Shown here: positions 24,101-39,100 of the stretch, piece by piece | Layout of the letters: the number at the start of each line of letters is the position of its first letter | Numbering within the stretch: the stretch's first letter is position 1 | Origin: Wuchereria bancrofti | Taxonomy: Eukaryota; Nematoda; Chromadorea; Rhabditida; Onchocercidae | Length of the DNA: 64,000 nucleotides | Direction of reading: 5' to 3' | NCBI GenBank assembly: GCA_005281725.1 | Contig: SSBO01000009.1 | Coordinates: 2,177,861 to 2,241,860, forward strand | Translations under genes and position numbers: made by a program | Notes under the pieces: generated by a model | Databases searched by the model: none | What the model was told of the DNA's origin: nothing | The model's input: only the letters and a program-made list of their open reading frames with translations

Positions 24101-27100
24101 AGTAATATACGATGAAACAGGTCCTGTTTTAATATCTTATCCATTATCATTGCAAAGTAAAATTCGAAATGATTCACCAAAAATATGGCTTTTGCATTTG
24201 TCAAATTTTTATTCACGTAAAGGTATTCGAACAATTATTATTGAACCATCTATTAAAGATAAGAAAGGTAAATTTACATAAAGTTACATTTATAAATTAA
24301 TTTTTTATTTGTAAATTTATATTTGCAAATTTATATGTGTAAATTTTTTTTATTTCTACTAATACATTTTCGTTTCTTTTTTTTGCTGATATATTTCTTA
24401 AATAAATAATTTTTGAACTTTTGCATTTTCATTGTTAAATTTCAATGATTTCTTTTTCCTTTTCTTCCTTTTTTCTTTTTTTTTTTTTTTGTTTCGTTGC
24501 TTTAAATATTCTTTGAACTTTTGTTATATTATTTGATATTTCAATCTCTTTGCATTTCGCTAAAGAAAGTGACAAGTGAAGAAGTTGTTAATTGCTTTTT
24601 AACATTTTCGTCTGTTAAATATTGGCCGAGGTCAAAAATTTTTTTGCTTTAATTTAACCTAAATTTTCAATTACTACTTGCATTTATTATTTTTTAAAAA
24701 TTAATTTTATCATTTTCATTGCTAACTAAAGCTCTCACCAATAGCTTAATTATCCCCGTTAGCTCCGGTTACTCCCGATAATTCCGGTTATTCGCGGTAG
24801 TTCAGTTAAAGAATAAATTCTTATCTTGGAATCAATTCCTGAATTGGACAATATTTTGGCATATTTAAATAAATGCATAGTTATATTCAAACATTTTGCC
24901 CCATTTCATTTATTACTTTAACCCATTAAATAAAAATTGAAAAAAATAATATAAATAAATAAATGAAAGTTGTAAGAAAAAATTAAGAATATTTCAAATA
25001 TTTAAATTACAAGTGATTTTTTAATTATTATTAAAGATTCGTTATGTTCATTAATTTTTTAACAAATAACAATTTACAATTAACGGTGCAAAAAATTTAA
25101 AAAAAAAATTGTATCATTTATTGCATAATATATGTTTTAATTCAAAATTGTGATTTTAAAACTTTTAAATTTATCAATTTTCAGCATTATTTTGTGATCC
25201 ATTCATTTATCAAAATTGTGTGTATTTATTCAATCGTTTCGAGAGTACCATATTAAGTGTCCCTATTATTGGTAAAAATCGTGGTCGTACACGAATACTG
25301 AACACAAATCCGGATTACCGGTTTCAAAAGCCGAATAATAAATATGCAAATCGTTGTTTATTCCTTCTACGTAATATTATTCTAGTTTATTGTCATCAAC
25401 GCTTGGATAAACCTAATGAAGAGCCACAACTTTGGATACTGGAATTGAGGTATGTGTTTATTTACTTCTTAAATATGTAAACAAATATGTAAAATTACTG
25501 AATGATTTTATAACAGATAAATAAAAAAAAAGTTTTGTTTCTCAAAACTTTAGAAAAAAATATCATTATTAAATTTGTGAAGAAATAATTTCAACATTAA
25601 TAGTGCTAGAGTTAGCATATTATTAATAATAAATCGGAAAAAAAAAATAATTTCAAATTTAATGTTTGAGGAAAAAATAGCTTTAAAATTAATATATCAT
25701 TAATAATTTAACAAAAATAAATAAATAAATAAATGGTTTCAACATTTAACGAATCACTTACAAATTAAAGGAGATAAATAAATTAGAAAAAAATAAAAAT
25801 TTCAAATTAATAGATCAATAATCAATTAATTTTTTCTAAAACAAGTAAATAATATAGCCTTTAATTTCCGCTAAAAATTCCTTTTTAAATCGTATATAAG
25901 CAACCAGATTAATTAAAATCAGATTAATCAAATTTATTGTTGTTGCGAAATATTAGTTTTAACAGCTTGAAATTTTCTCTCTCTCGCTTTTTTTATTTTC
26001 TGGTGTTGATCAAAAATTTTAAACAAAATTAAAGAGAAATTCTGTTCAAATCATTGTATTCAAAAAAAAAAGAAAAAAATTTATTCAGAAGCAAAAGCAA
26101 AAGTTTGAGAAATGAATTTTTAGAACGATGACATGGCATCGATTACATCTCATTCTTAATCATCATCATCCAATTGGTTTAGTAAATTTTCAAAAATCTA
26201 CCAAAGAAGAATTAGCATATTTACACGGTGAATGTGGTCGTAGTAAATGCGTGGAAAAAGTTCACTTATATCAATTAAGTACCACGCAGGATTCTATTAT
26301 TATGGTTTTGATTTATATTTCTTTAAAAAAAAAAAAAAAGGAAAATTGAAATGTAATTTATGATTGTTTTAAAAAAACTAATGGAAAAATTAATTTGCAA
26401 AAATTGAAACTTTCATGTAATTTATTAATAATTTTTTTTTTTAAATTGTAATATTAAAAAAATTATAGAATTTTGTTTAATTTTGAAATTATTTTAATGA
26501 ATGATAGTTAAATGCAAAAAAAAAAAAAACCAACTAATCAAGTATTTTTCTTTATTATTGTTACTATTATTATTATTGCTGCTTGTTATTATTATTTATT
26601 ATTGTTGTTATTATTAATATTACTATTATTATCTACCATCATTATTAATATTATTTATTATTACTATTACTGTTATTATAATTCTTACGATTATTATTGA
26701 TGCCATTATTAGTATTATTTGTTATTGTTATTGGTATTATTTACAACTACTACTACTATTATAATTATATTATTATTACTATTATCATTATTATTATTAT
26801 TGAATAATAATATTATTTCCATTTAACGAAAAAGGAAAGAGTCATAAGTCAAAAAAAAAAAAAAAAATATATTGATGTGACAATTTCTTAAAATTTCTTA
26901 TTATAATTTAGTCATACGAGCCGAGTAATAGTATTTGTCGAAGAAGTTTAATTGATCGAAAGAGCAATAAATCATCATCAAAACGTTCCGTAAGTACAGT
27001 TGAAGTGCATCATCAATATACTACGAGTAGTAGCGGCAGTGTCCACATTGAATCAACAGAAATTGCTGAACATATTGCGCCATCACTTCGATACATTAGA

Positions 27101-30100
27101 AAATGTAATCGTGATAAGGTAAGTGTTAATGATAAGTTTAATTATAATTTAAATGATATTTTCATAAATATATTATGAAATGAATATTTTTTCCCCATTC
27201 TATTTTATTTTGTTTAATTTTTTCTCTCTTAATTTATTATTTGTTTATTTTTTTTTTTACTTCATTCATTTTAATTTTTTTTATTTGTCTGTTTAATTTT
27301 TATTTTATTTATTTTTTTGTTGAGTTAATTAAAGTTTTGTAATTTATAAATGCTGCACTATTAGTAGTACTAATTTATTTAGTTCTGAATAAATCTTAAT
27401 TTTATAAATATTAAAATTATTTCTTTCAGTTTTTTTTTTTTTTTTATACTCACTGCAACGTATGGTCAATTTTTATTTTCAGATTGAAGTTTTATTAAGC
27501 AAAGTATGTTTATAATTTATTAGAAAATTTTTTTATTTTATATTTAAAAAACTTTTTTAAAAAATTAATTTAACTGATATAATTAAAATTATTAAACATT
27601 ATATCATCGCATTACTTAGCTTATAAAAATGTTACTTTAGAAATCAGAGTCAAATGTGACATGATTTTAATATTCTAAAATTTTACATTAAAAAGTTTCT
27701 TTTTAATTTACTTGAAAATTTACTACCCAAAATATATCCCGTAATTTGTTAGCTCAATTGAGATAATATCAAATTTCACTTCAAATTGAAAACTTTATTT
27801 AGTGGTTTTAAAGAGAGAATAAAAAAGAGTTATTATAATTACATTAATCAGTATTTGACAAAGTTACGTCAAATTTTGACGTGAAGTTTTCACTATAACA
27901 GAAAAGTATGAATCTTATATCAAGAAAATAAACAATAAACATCCATTCGGTATGTTTGATACTTTCGAGAACATATCGCGAATTCGATCTGTTTTCCTTC
28001 TAATATATCTCTTTTTCGCTTTTTTTTTTTTGTCTTTTCATCATTTCCTTTTTTTTCCTTTTTTAAATTTAAAAAAATTTTTGATATATAAATATTATTA
28101 GAAACAAAATGTTAAATGTTGGAGAAAAATTTTATAATAATTTTAATTATGATTAAAATGTAATTTTCAATCACTTTCTAGCTATAAATTTCAAATAATT
28201 TTTAATCCAATCATATCAGTGCTAATTTAATTTAATTATATTTAAAAAATGAGAGAAAATTTTGGAAAAAAAATGTTATTTCCCTTCTTTTTCTAAAATT
28301 AATAAAGCTAACATTAACTTTATAAGAAGATTGAAATTTGTTGACATTATGGGTAGTTTCTTTTTTTCTTTTTTTTCACTTTATACTTTTTTTTAAAACT
28401 CCTTCTTTAGTCATCTATTAACGCTTTTCATACTTTTATTTCAAAGTATCACTGTCATTCTTTATTTTTTTCAACAATTTATTACCTAAAAATTTAAGCA
28501 ATTTATTGAAAAAAATTTTAGCTACTTCTTTTTTAAAAAATTATTATTACAAAATTAGTAAAATTCCGTCGTAAAACTTTTTTATATCAAAATTAATTTA
28601 TTTAATTTATTTAAGTGTAAAAAAGATGGAAATATTTATGAAATTGTGAACGAAAGAAAAGAGAAATGAATTAAAAAATATTAAGAATTAGATGAAAATA
28701 AATTTAATTTTCAATTTTTTTAGCATAAATTTATGATTTTATGCTGAGAGAAATTCAAGTAAACACGTATGCACGTTGATTTTCAAATAAGTCGAGATGT
28801 TCACGTGGAATTTTGTTTACATTAAACTTCGCGTAAACAAAATAGTCATTCAAATGCTTTAGAGCAAACGGACATTTACACTGAATTTTAAGTTAACAAA
28901 TAATTATTTATAATGATCGATAAAAAGACATTCACGCCAGATTTTGAGTAAATCAATCAAGAAATTCACGTGAAATTTGAAGTAAACAAACATTTACATT
29001 AAAATTAGTATATAAAAGATTTTAAATAGCTAGTTTGATAAATTTGAATAAACAAAACATTTACGTTAAATTTTAATCAAATTGAAATATTTACGTAAAA
29101 TTTCTATCATATAAACAAACATTCACGTCAAATTTTTTAATTTAGTAAACATTAACGTTTCATTTTAGTTAAACAAAAATCTATAAAATAGCACTCAAAC
29201 ATTAATACTTTATGTAGTATTATTTATAATTGGTGTAATTTTGTGCCAACTCATTTTTGAATTTTCCATTGTAATTTTTTTTTTTTTTTCGATATTTGAC
29301 CATTTTAATAATTGCATATAATTTTTTTCCATAAAATTTTTGTTAAATTTAATCAATGAAAAAAAAAATGGCAATTTATTTTTATTATTTGATGATCATA
29401 AAAATGTGATACAAAAATTAAATGATTATTGAACAAAATGATTCTAAAAAAGAAAAAAGAATGAATGATTATTTTATCAAAGATTATTATTGAACAAATT
29501 GTCGTATTATTAAAAATTTGGAATTTTATAATTAAATATAGAACAAAATGATTAGAAGTAAAATTTAATTTGTCGTTCTTTTTTTTTTTTTCTAATTTCA
29601 CTTTTTTAATGTAATATATTTTATTGCTATATTTCAATTTTGACAGTGATACTTGAATATTTTGACAATGAATTATGATAGTTATGAATATAATCGATAT
29701 TATCATATTATCATTAATTAGTTATCTCTTGATAAGTTCTTCGCCGTTAGTTGCATGGTTAATTATAATTAATATTAATTAGTTAACTTAAGTAATATAA
29801 TTAATACTATTGTTGATTCGATAATACCACAAAATTTCATCTAATAGAATTAATTTTTGTAAATGAAATTTAAAATAGGAAAATGCTTCTTCTATTTCTC
29901 AAATTATTTGCTCCAATATTCAATTTCTATTTACTAACATTGATATTTCTTTTCCTAATAGAATTTTATTCATTCATTAAATTAAGCATTGAAAGAATTA
30001 AAGGCAAAAATGGTTAGTGATGAAAATTAAAATTTGATTTTAGAAGAAATAAAACTTTATGTTACATTGTTAAAATTATTTTAATGAAATGAAGCATCTG

Positions 30101-33100
30101 GATTACACATGACAAAACTTATGCATTAAATTTTTTTTTTATTCATTAAATTAGTTTAGAAAATTTTGAAGAAAATTTAGAAAATTTTCCTTCCGTCATT
30201 TTTTATTTTACTTCAAAGATAAAACTAATTTTTTTCAAATTGTTTTTATTGCTAATTGGATTAGATAGTAAAAAAGCAAAATTTATTGTAGCACTAAATA
30301 TTTCCAATTTTTTTGCTGAAATATTAAAATTTGATTTGAATATTTAAATTTTTGATTTGATTTTTTTTCTTTTTAATTTAGAGTATTAATTTTAGAAAAT
30401 AAAAAAAGAACGAAAAAATGTTGGAATTTTACATCAATTATATCGTTTTTCTGTTTTTCTTTTATTTCTTTTTGCATTATCGTAAGGATTTGATTTAATT
30501 TTTTTTTTTTTTTTTTGATTATTTTGAAAATTTGAAACTTCTTATATCTTTTAATATTTCATTCCCATACCATATGTCTTGAAAAAAAAGATGAAAAAAT
30601 AAATAAAAAGAAAGAGAGAGAAACAGTTTATAGTGATTATTTGATAGCTTTGAGTCTATTCTTATCATTTCATATTTTTTATCATTTTCACATCATAAAA
30701 ATATTTTTTGATCATTTTTCTTTAACTCGAAAAACATTTATATATATTTTTCTCACTTCTTGTAACATTCCTTTTTAATAATTATTTCATTGTTTTCAAG
30801 CTATCATTTCCATTTCTTTAACTTTTTTTCTCTCTCCCTCTCTCTCTCCCTCTCTTTCCCTTTCTCTCCCTCTCTCTCTGCTTCTGTCATATTATCAAAT
30901 ATTTAACATTTTAAAAAAATCCAAAGCTTAATGTTTACATATTTCAAATCAAAAATGCCAATTTTTTTTTTCACTTCAATAAGCATTCTTTTTTGCAAAA
31001 AAAAAAAATAAGATGAAGATGAAATTAAAGTAAAGTAATTTAATAATTTTATTATTAAATTGTATTTGTACTAAATCGTAATTTGTATACTAAATTACAA
31101 TTTACATTAAATCATAATTAATATTAAACCATAATTTATATTAAATCATAAATTTATTAAATATTTGCATATTCATTCAAAAAACTTTGTTATATAAAAT
31201 TAATAAATGAATTGCATGAATGAATAAATAAATAAATAAATAGAAAAATAAATTGATTAATTAATTAATAAACAATGACAAGTTGAATAAATATGATAAA
31301 ATGAATAAATAAATTATCTAATTAATATTTATTGCAATTTTTGATAAAAACCACATAACTCATTTGATAATAATATTATCGTAAAAATATTTTTACTCAT
31401 TTTAAGTAAAAAATTTTGATAATTTGATAACTTTTCTTTTTCAATTTTTAGCAAGTTTTTTTTTTTTTTTAAAAATAGTTATTTAAAATGCGAATCATTC
31501 TTTTTATTCTATTAAATGTGTAAACATTTCATCAAAATATCACGAAATTAAAAAAATTCATTTCGTTTCCATTGCATATTGCAATATGAATTAATATACT
31601 TATTTTATATTTAATTTATAATTTGATCAAAGTATAATTCTCATTTATTAATTCCTTCCATTTATTCCAATATGAATTGATATATTTTATATAATATAAT
31701 TTGATTTAAATTAATTAAAAACATTGACAAACTACAATTTTTATTCATCAAATTTTAATTAGTTTGTAGTAATACTACAAAACAATGCAAATTTATTAGG
31801 TGGAAATCATTTAAAGTTATCTTTTTAAATTGTTTAATTTAATTTACAATTCTTTAGTTCCTTTTGCTCAAATTTTTTTTTTGTTTTTTTTTTTCACATT
31901 GCTAAAGGGTAATTCATTAGTTTATTTTAGAAAATTACTGCCATATTATTATTGTTTATTTTTTCCATTATTTTAACATTACACTCTGTAAGAAATTAGT
32001 ACGTGAAATAAATATTACTTTACGTCATTTACGTTTTACTTCCGATGAAATTATTATATCAAAATTTTACGTAAAAAAACTATCATATACAGTATTACTT
32101 TCTCAGATAAATTGAAACTTTTTCCATCATATCTTTGTCTTATCATTCTATTAAAAACACTTTAAAAATTCAATAAATAAATAAAAATTTTAAAAATCAA
32201 TAAATAAGATAAAAGATTAATTTGATTACATGCAATTATGATGTTTAAATAGTTTCAAATCAAATTCATTTACTTTTTTTGAGTAAACATAAAAAAATGG
32301 AGAAAAATGATAAAAAGTAAAAGTAAATATTAGTTCATATCTTATTATCAAATATTTTTCAAAGCTATTTTTTTGCAATTAATAATTCATATTTTGAAAA
32401 TATGCAAACATTTCAACAAAATTGTTAATTTGACACATCATATTTTGACATATAATATCTAAGATATAAAATAATTTTTAATTCTTAGAGAAAATGAAAG
32501 AATTTTTCTTTCTTTTTTTTTTGCTTTTCTTGCTAAAAAAAAGAAAAAAATAATTTGAAAATTTAAAAATGTAAACATTCTATGCCAATAAATAAAGATG
32601 GATTAAATTTTATGGAAATTATAATATTTCCTAATTTTTATTCGATGCTATTTCATTCTGATTTATTTCTTTAATTTTATTTTATTGAACAAAAAAAAAG
32701 TTTTTTTTTTTATGGAATGATAGTAGAATAAAAGAAATAAGATAATTTAAAATGAATTGTATAAAAATAGAATTGCTGTTGGTACGTATATAAACATCCA
32801 AAAGAGTTCTGATTTTGAGTACTAATATTTTTAGCTTAATAATTTTTAATTGATATATAATATATTTCGTTTTTTCCAGCAAATTATTTACCAAAGAAAT
32901 AGAATAGTGAATTGAATTAGTATTTTCCCTTTTTTTCGAAAAATTTTGTCAATTTTATTTTTTGTCTTTTTAGTAATTTAAGTCTTCTATTTAATGCTAA
33001 ATATGATAAATGGAAAAATTTCAATTCAATTAATTATCATTTAATTCATATCGAATTTTCACTATTCTATATTAACATGTCTATTCACTCGTATTTCATG

Positions 33101-36100
33101 TTATAAATTTTTATTCCATTTTTCTTCTTAAAAAAAAAAGAATAAAATATCAATTTAGAATTAATTGAATATTATGTAAATTAAAATTGTTGTTATTTTA
33201 ATAAATAATTATTTAATAAATTTTGAAAATTTTGATTTTCCTTTTTTTTTTATTTCATTTAGTTTTTACATTATTATGTAACAAGAAGAAGATGAATTCA
33301 TATTGTTTGGTGAAATGTAATCGATTAGTTCATTTTCGATCAAATCAAAATAATTAATCAAAATAATCAGTTATTTCCTTAGCACAACTCTTTCTTTACT
33401 TTCAACATTTTCTTTCATTGTATTTTCTGCACTTTATTTCATCATCGAATTGGTTGATGCGTACAAATAATAACGATTCCTTTTTTTTTTTGCGAAATTG
33501 GACGTAATATTTGCGATATTTCAAACTGACAAATATCTGCGACGTATATTTGAAATTCAGTGTAATATTTGAAATTCATAATTGGACGTAATATTTATGT
33601 AAATTAAAATTGTTGTTATTTTAATAAACAATTATTTAATAAATTTTAATATTTGATATTCAAAATTAATATTTGATGTTCAAAATTTAACATAATATTT
33701 GCGATATTTGAAACTAGCAAATGTTTGCGACGTAATATTTGAAATTCAATGTAATGTTTGAAATTGACAAATATCTGCGACGTAATATTCAAAATTTAAT
33801 ATAATATTTGCGATATTTGAAACTAGCAAATGTTTGCGACGTAATATTCAAAATTTAATCTAATATTTGCGATATTTGAAACTAGCAAATGTTTGCGACG
33901 TAATATTCAAAATTTAATATAATATTTGCGATATTTGAAACTGGCAAATGTTTGCGACGTAATATTTGAAATTCAATGTAATGTTTGAAATTGACAAATA
34001 TCTGCGACGAAATGTTCAAAATTTAATCTAATATATTTGCGATATTTGAAACTAGCAAATGTTTGCGACATAATATTTGCATATTATACTAACTGTAATG
34101 ATCGCATCGATCACGTATGATTGCGATTAAATGTACCTTTATTAATATAAGATTTGATTCACCTGTGTATGTCTAATATGAATTATGAAAGTACGTGTGA
34201 TTACGTAAGTAAACGTATATAAGTTCAGGTGTTTTAAATAATTACTTCGTTTTATCAAAATTTAATCATTTTTATTCATTGCTATTGAATTTCAGAATCA
34301 AAAATAAGTTTAAAAATGTAATAATTCAATAAAATTAAAGAAAAATTTTATAATTTTTCATCAGTATCTGTTACAAGTTTCCAATGCTAGAAATTGTGAC
34401 TAATAATGATTATATAAATTATACTTTTATAATCTATGATCACTTCTTTAGAAAATTGATAATATTATATTCATCATATCATTTTTGAATGTTCAATTAA
34501 TTACATTGACGTATTATTACAGATATGCCAGAAAAAAAAAAGAACAACAATTGATAATTGATAGTGAAATATGTTAGTAGATGACAAGTTGAAATTATCA
34601 AAATGAATTATGATAATATCATAAATTCTTATCAATAAATTATTATTCAAAATTCCAGGCTAAAAAAAATTCTCATCCATCATCATCTCCATCATCATCA
34701 TCATCACCATCATCTTCAACAACAACAACAACAGCTAAGTTAATTCAGCCAAGTCAACAAACACAGCTGTTATCATCATTATCACCATCAGTAAAAACAA
34801 CAGTAACAGCAAACAATCAACAAAACAGCAACCAATATGGTGAATAAATCTTTTTCAAAAAAAAAGAGGGAAAACCTTTTAAAAATATTTTTATTTTCAT
34901 TTTAAAACATTTTTTTAGCATTTAAAAAATTTTTGAAATAGTTTCTTAAATTAAGAAAGTTATCTAAATTTATTTTTCGACTTGAAGAAAAGTTTTTTAT
35001 TTTATTTTGTTCTATTCTTTTTTTTTTGATTACAAAAATAATAGTTCTTTAAATTCCTTAACAAATTTCAATTATCAATGATGGAAGATATGATAATTAC
35101 ATATTTATTCGAGAACAATTATCATATATTAAGCTTAAAGTGAAAATGATTTAATCGTTAAACATTTTTTTTTTTTGTTCTCAAATGATATGCTATATCG
35201 ATTGATTGGTTGTTAATCGATTGATTGGCTGACTGTTTGATTGATTAAATACTATCAGAATTTATTTAAAAATTTAACATTACTCCAGAGATTATATATT
35301 CATATTTTTAAATTTATTTTTCTATTAAAAGGAATTTTTTTATTTATTTTATTTCTTATCTTTTTTTTTGTTACTTATTTTCATTTTTAAAAATAACAAT
35401 CTTATAATAGGTATAACTCACTTCATTTTTATTTCGTTATCTTATCAGCAGTTATAAACACAAAACTTTAAAGCATTTATACTTCTTCTCATACTGCCAA
35501 ATAATCAATTAATTAAAATCTCATTTACTAATAATAATTGTATGTAAAATTTAAATCGTATTCCTTTCAAAATTAACTTTAAATTTTATTTTTTGCTATT
35601 ACACTCTTTCTCAGTGTAATTAATTTCAAAAATTAGCTCTCGTTTGTTTCACATTCATTTTCTCAATTGACTATTGCAAAAAAAAAAAAAAAAAAACCGA
35701 AGAATTCATTTATTCAAAAATTTTCTTTAAAAAAAAAAGAAAAAGAAAGAAATGAAAAGAAGTGGAACGTTTTAAGATTGCAATATTGTACTTTTCCACA
35801 CCTTTCCTACATCTCATCTTCACTTTTATTTTGTCATAAGCTTAACTGTTTATTTGCTAACGAATTTCAATTTCTTAATTTTTAAATTTGTAAAAATTTT
35901 TTTGTCACAGAAAAAAGATTTCATTTTTTTTGTAAAAATTTTAATGAAAAAAAAAAATTACAAAATATTTATTTCATCAAAAAAAAAGTGAGATGAAAAG
36001 AAGCGATAAAATATACTGTAAAATCGAGTTGTATGTTTTGTTTTTAAATTTTTGAAAAATTTCTGATAATTTGATACTTTAGTTAATTTTAATTTATTAA

Positions 36101-39100
36101 AATATATTGATTAAATGTTTGACTAAATTTTGAATCTTTTATACCAAATTTGCATGTATTTGAGTAATTCATTCTAATCAAATCTTGATTATTTCAATTG
36201 AAATTTAAAGTGATAAATAGAAATTGTGGTGGTTAAAAAAAAAAAGCATTCTTGTAAATTATTTTCAAATCTATCATATCTCCTTATTTTATCATTTCCT
36301 TTTCTGATTTCTGATTTTGATTAATTATCTTTTCTTTTTGCTTTTTTTTTTCTTAAAATAATCGCCTTTCCATTTCTTTTTTTTTTTTACAAATCATTTT
36401 CTTACTAATATTTAAATTCATCGTAAAATACTGCAAAAAAGACTTTTGCTTTGGTAAATTTGGAACATTTTGCATCATAGTATCAACTCATTACTCAAAT
36501 ACTAACTGTTAAAATGACAAAAAAAAAAAAAAACACGGAAGTAGACATAAGCGTAAAAAGATAAACGTGACGTACGTTGCATTACATTGCATTATATTAA
36601 TTAGCAAGTATATAATATAATATATCAAATATAAAAAATATAATAAATTATTTAATTTTTTTTTTATCTTATTATAATTACTTTACTACTAATTTTATAA
36701 ATTTATATTTTATATGTTGAAAAATGCATGAATATTTTACAAATTAAGTTTTTTAATTTATGACTGAATAATTAAGAGCATTACGATACTAATATGAAAT
36801 GCAAATATATTTGCAATAATTTATTGAAGCAAAACTATCGATAATATTACAAATCAAATTAATTTTTTACTTTTACATTACAACTAATTTAATTTACTTA
36901 AATCTTTCTTTAATTACATAATAAATATGAGCAATTAAATTAAATTAACGAATGACAAATGAAAAGTTTAGCAAAAATACTCGTATTTTGCTTATTTTTT
37001 AATTTTTCTTTTTTCTTCCAACTTATCAAATTATGGCAAAAAAGCAAAAAACCATAAGAATTATCTTGAAAAAAAAATTAATTTTCTTCAAATAATTATT
37101 ATTTATCATTTACTTTATGACAAAATCAATCAAATGATAATTAATTATACAAAAAAGTAATAACAATTTTTTGTGTACTTATCACGACAAATAATTTCTT
37201 TGCTTCTAATTATTTATTAGTTAAAAAATGAAAAAAAAAATAAATATTATTATACAATATTTGTATTATCAAGTAAGTAACATGAAGGAATGGCATTACT
37301 TCTAAATCAAAAAAATTTTTTTTTAAAAAAAGCAAATTTTATTTACCTAAAAAAGAGAGAGAGAATAGAAGTAAAATTAAAAAATGATTATTTTTTTTTT
37401 CCTTATTTATTTCGAATTTTCGATAATTATATTATCAGAAATAATTTCACAATATTTTCTTATTCATTCCTCTCTTTCTTCCTTTCTCTCTTTCCCTTTC
37501 TCTTTCTCTCGTTGATTAATGAATAAGTTATAGAAAATGCCGTGAAAAAAAGAAAAAAGAAAAAAAAAGAAAAAAACCGCTCGAAAGTCTGACTGACATT
37601 TAATATAAATCAAATTTTTTCTCTTTTTTTTACCAATGTTACATTTTCCCTATTAATGTAATTTACTTTTGTCTTTCTCTCTCTCCCCTCTCTCTCTCTC
37701 TCTCTCTTTCATCTCTTATTCTTTTACTATTTATTGAATTTTTGTTGTTTAACTTTTTCAAAATATTAATGTTTCGTGATCATATCTTCTGTATAACAAA
37801 TATTATTCATTCAAAGTTTCTTATACACTATCTCTTAGCAATTCTTTTTTTCTTTTTCTTTTTTAAATTATAATTTCTAATACATATATTTTCATTAAAA
37901 TGTTAATTACAAAATGCTTAATAATAGTAAAGTATGTATGTAAAGGTGAAATAAAAATATATCAATAAAAGTTAATAATTTTCAATATTTAAATAAATTT
38001 CAGAAAGAACTCTAAAACATATAATAATATACTGAATTACAAATAAGAGGTCACGTACGTTGGAACACGTAGTGAAAAGAGTTTATCAATATTTATCATT
38101 GCTATTATTGCTTATATTTATGTTATTACTATTTGTTTCATTAATTAATTAATTTATTTATCTACTTAATTAATCAATGAATTAATTGTTTTTTATAATT
38201 TTTGTTTATTTATTTCACTTATTTATTATCGTTTTATTTATTTAATTAGTTAAGTAATTTATTTCCTTCCTGTGTTTACTTAATTTATTCGTTTATTGCT
38301 ATATAATATTATAACAAATATCGTTATTTATTTATTTTATTTATTTATTATTATTAATTACTATCATTGTTATTATCACTTATTATTTACTATTACTATT
38401 ATTGCTATCATTAAATAATCTCGATTTAAATTACCATGATTAGCTCTATCTACTTTTATGACCTGTTTTGCTGAATGGAAACATTGAACGATTACTATTT
38501 AAATTTACCATTTAAAATTGAAAATTAATTTTTTTTTCTGGAAAAAAAAATTAATAATCTTTCAAACTGAAAACTAACAGTAGCGTTTAACACATTCATA
38601 AAGCAAAATGTAATATACTGAGAAATGTGAACATTTAAATGTAAAAAAAAAAAGAAAAATAGCGAAGAAACTAAGTGAAAACGAAAGCGAAAAAAATCGA
38701 TCAATAAAATCAATATTAATTTTTATTTTTGATTCAAACATTTCTTTTTTTTTTTTCTATTCTTTTTTCATTTCCGTAATTTTTCGTTTCGTTTTCGTTT
38801 TTTTTTTTCTTTCATTCAACTTTTCAATACAAAAGTTTTTGTTTACCTGCAAAAATAAATTGAATGATTTTCAGGTGTACTTCATTATTAGAACAGCTTT
38901 ATACAATAATAGTTTATATATCGTATTACACACACATACACACATACTCACATACACATACGCATACACACACACACACATACTCACATATACACACATA
39001 CACCCGTATAGATACACATGCACACACGTATACAGTCATACTCACATGGACATACACACATACATAAAAATGCACATGGGACATACACACACGCATACAC

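Larger units (their letters stand above)
27504..34658. other. 7.2-kb intron of the RING gene
   Basis: No coding exon with supporting splice sites was found inside. Contents noted: a 17-bp palindrome at 27866-27882, a degenerate array at 28.79-29.19 kb, a CT tract at about 30828-30880, and the minisatellite at 33.49-34.08 kb. The rest is A/T-rich sequence with homopolymers. Confidence 0.55.

Noticed and set aside
26512..26700. Tyr/Leu/Ile-rich frame
   Set aside because: It is read-through of the ATT trinucleotide array.
29353..29706. 117-codon minus-strand frame
   Set aside because: It is Ile/Phe/Lys low complexity inside the 7.2-kb intron, with no domain.
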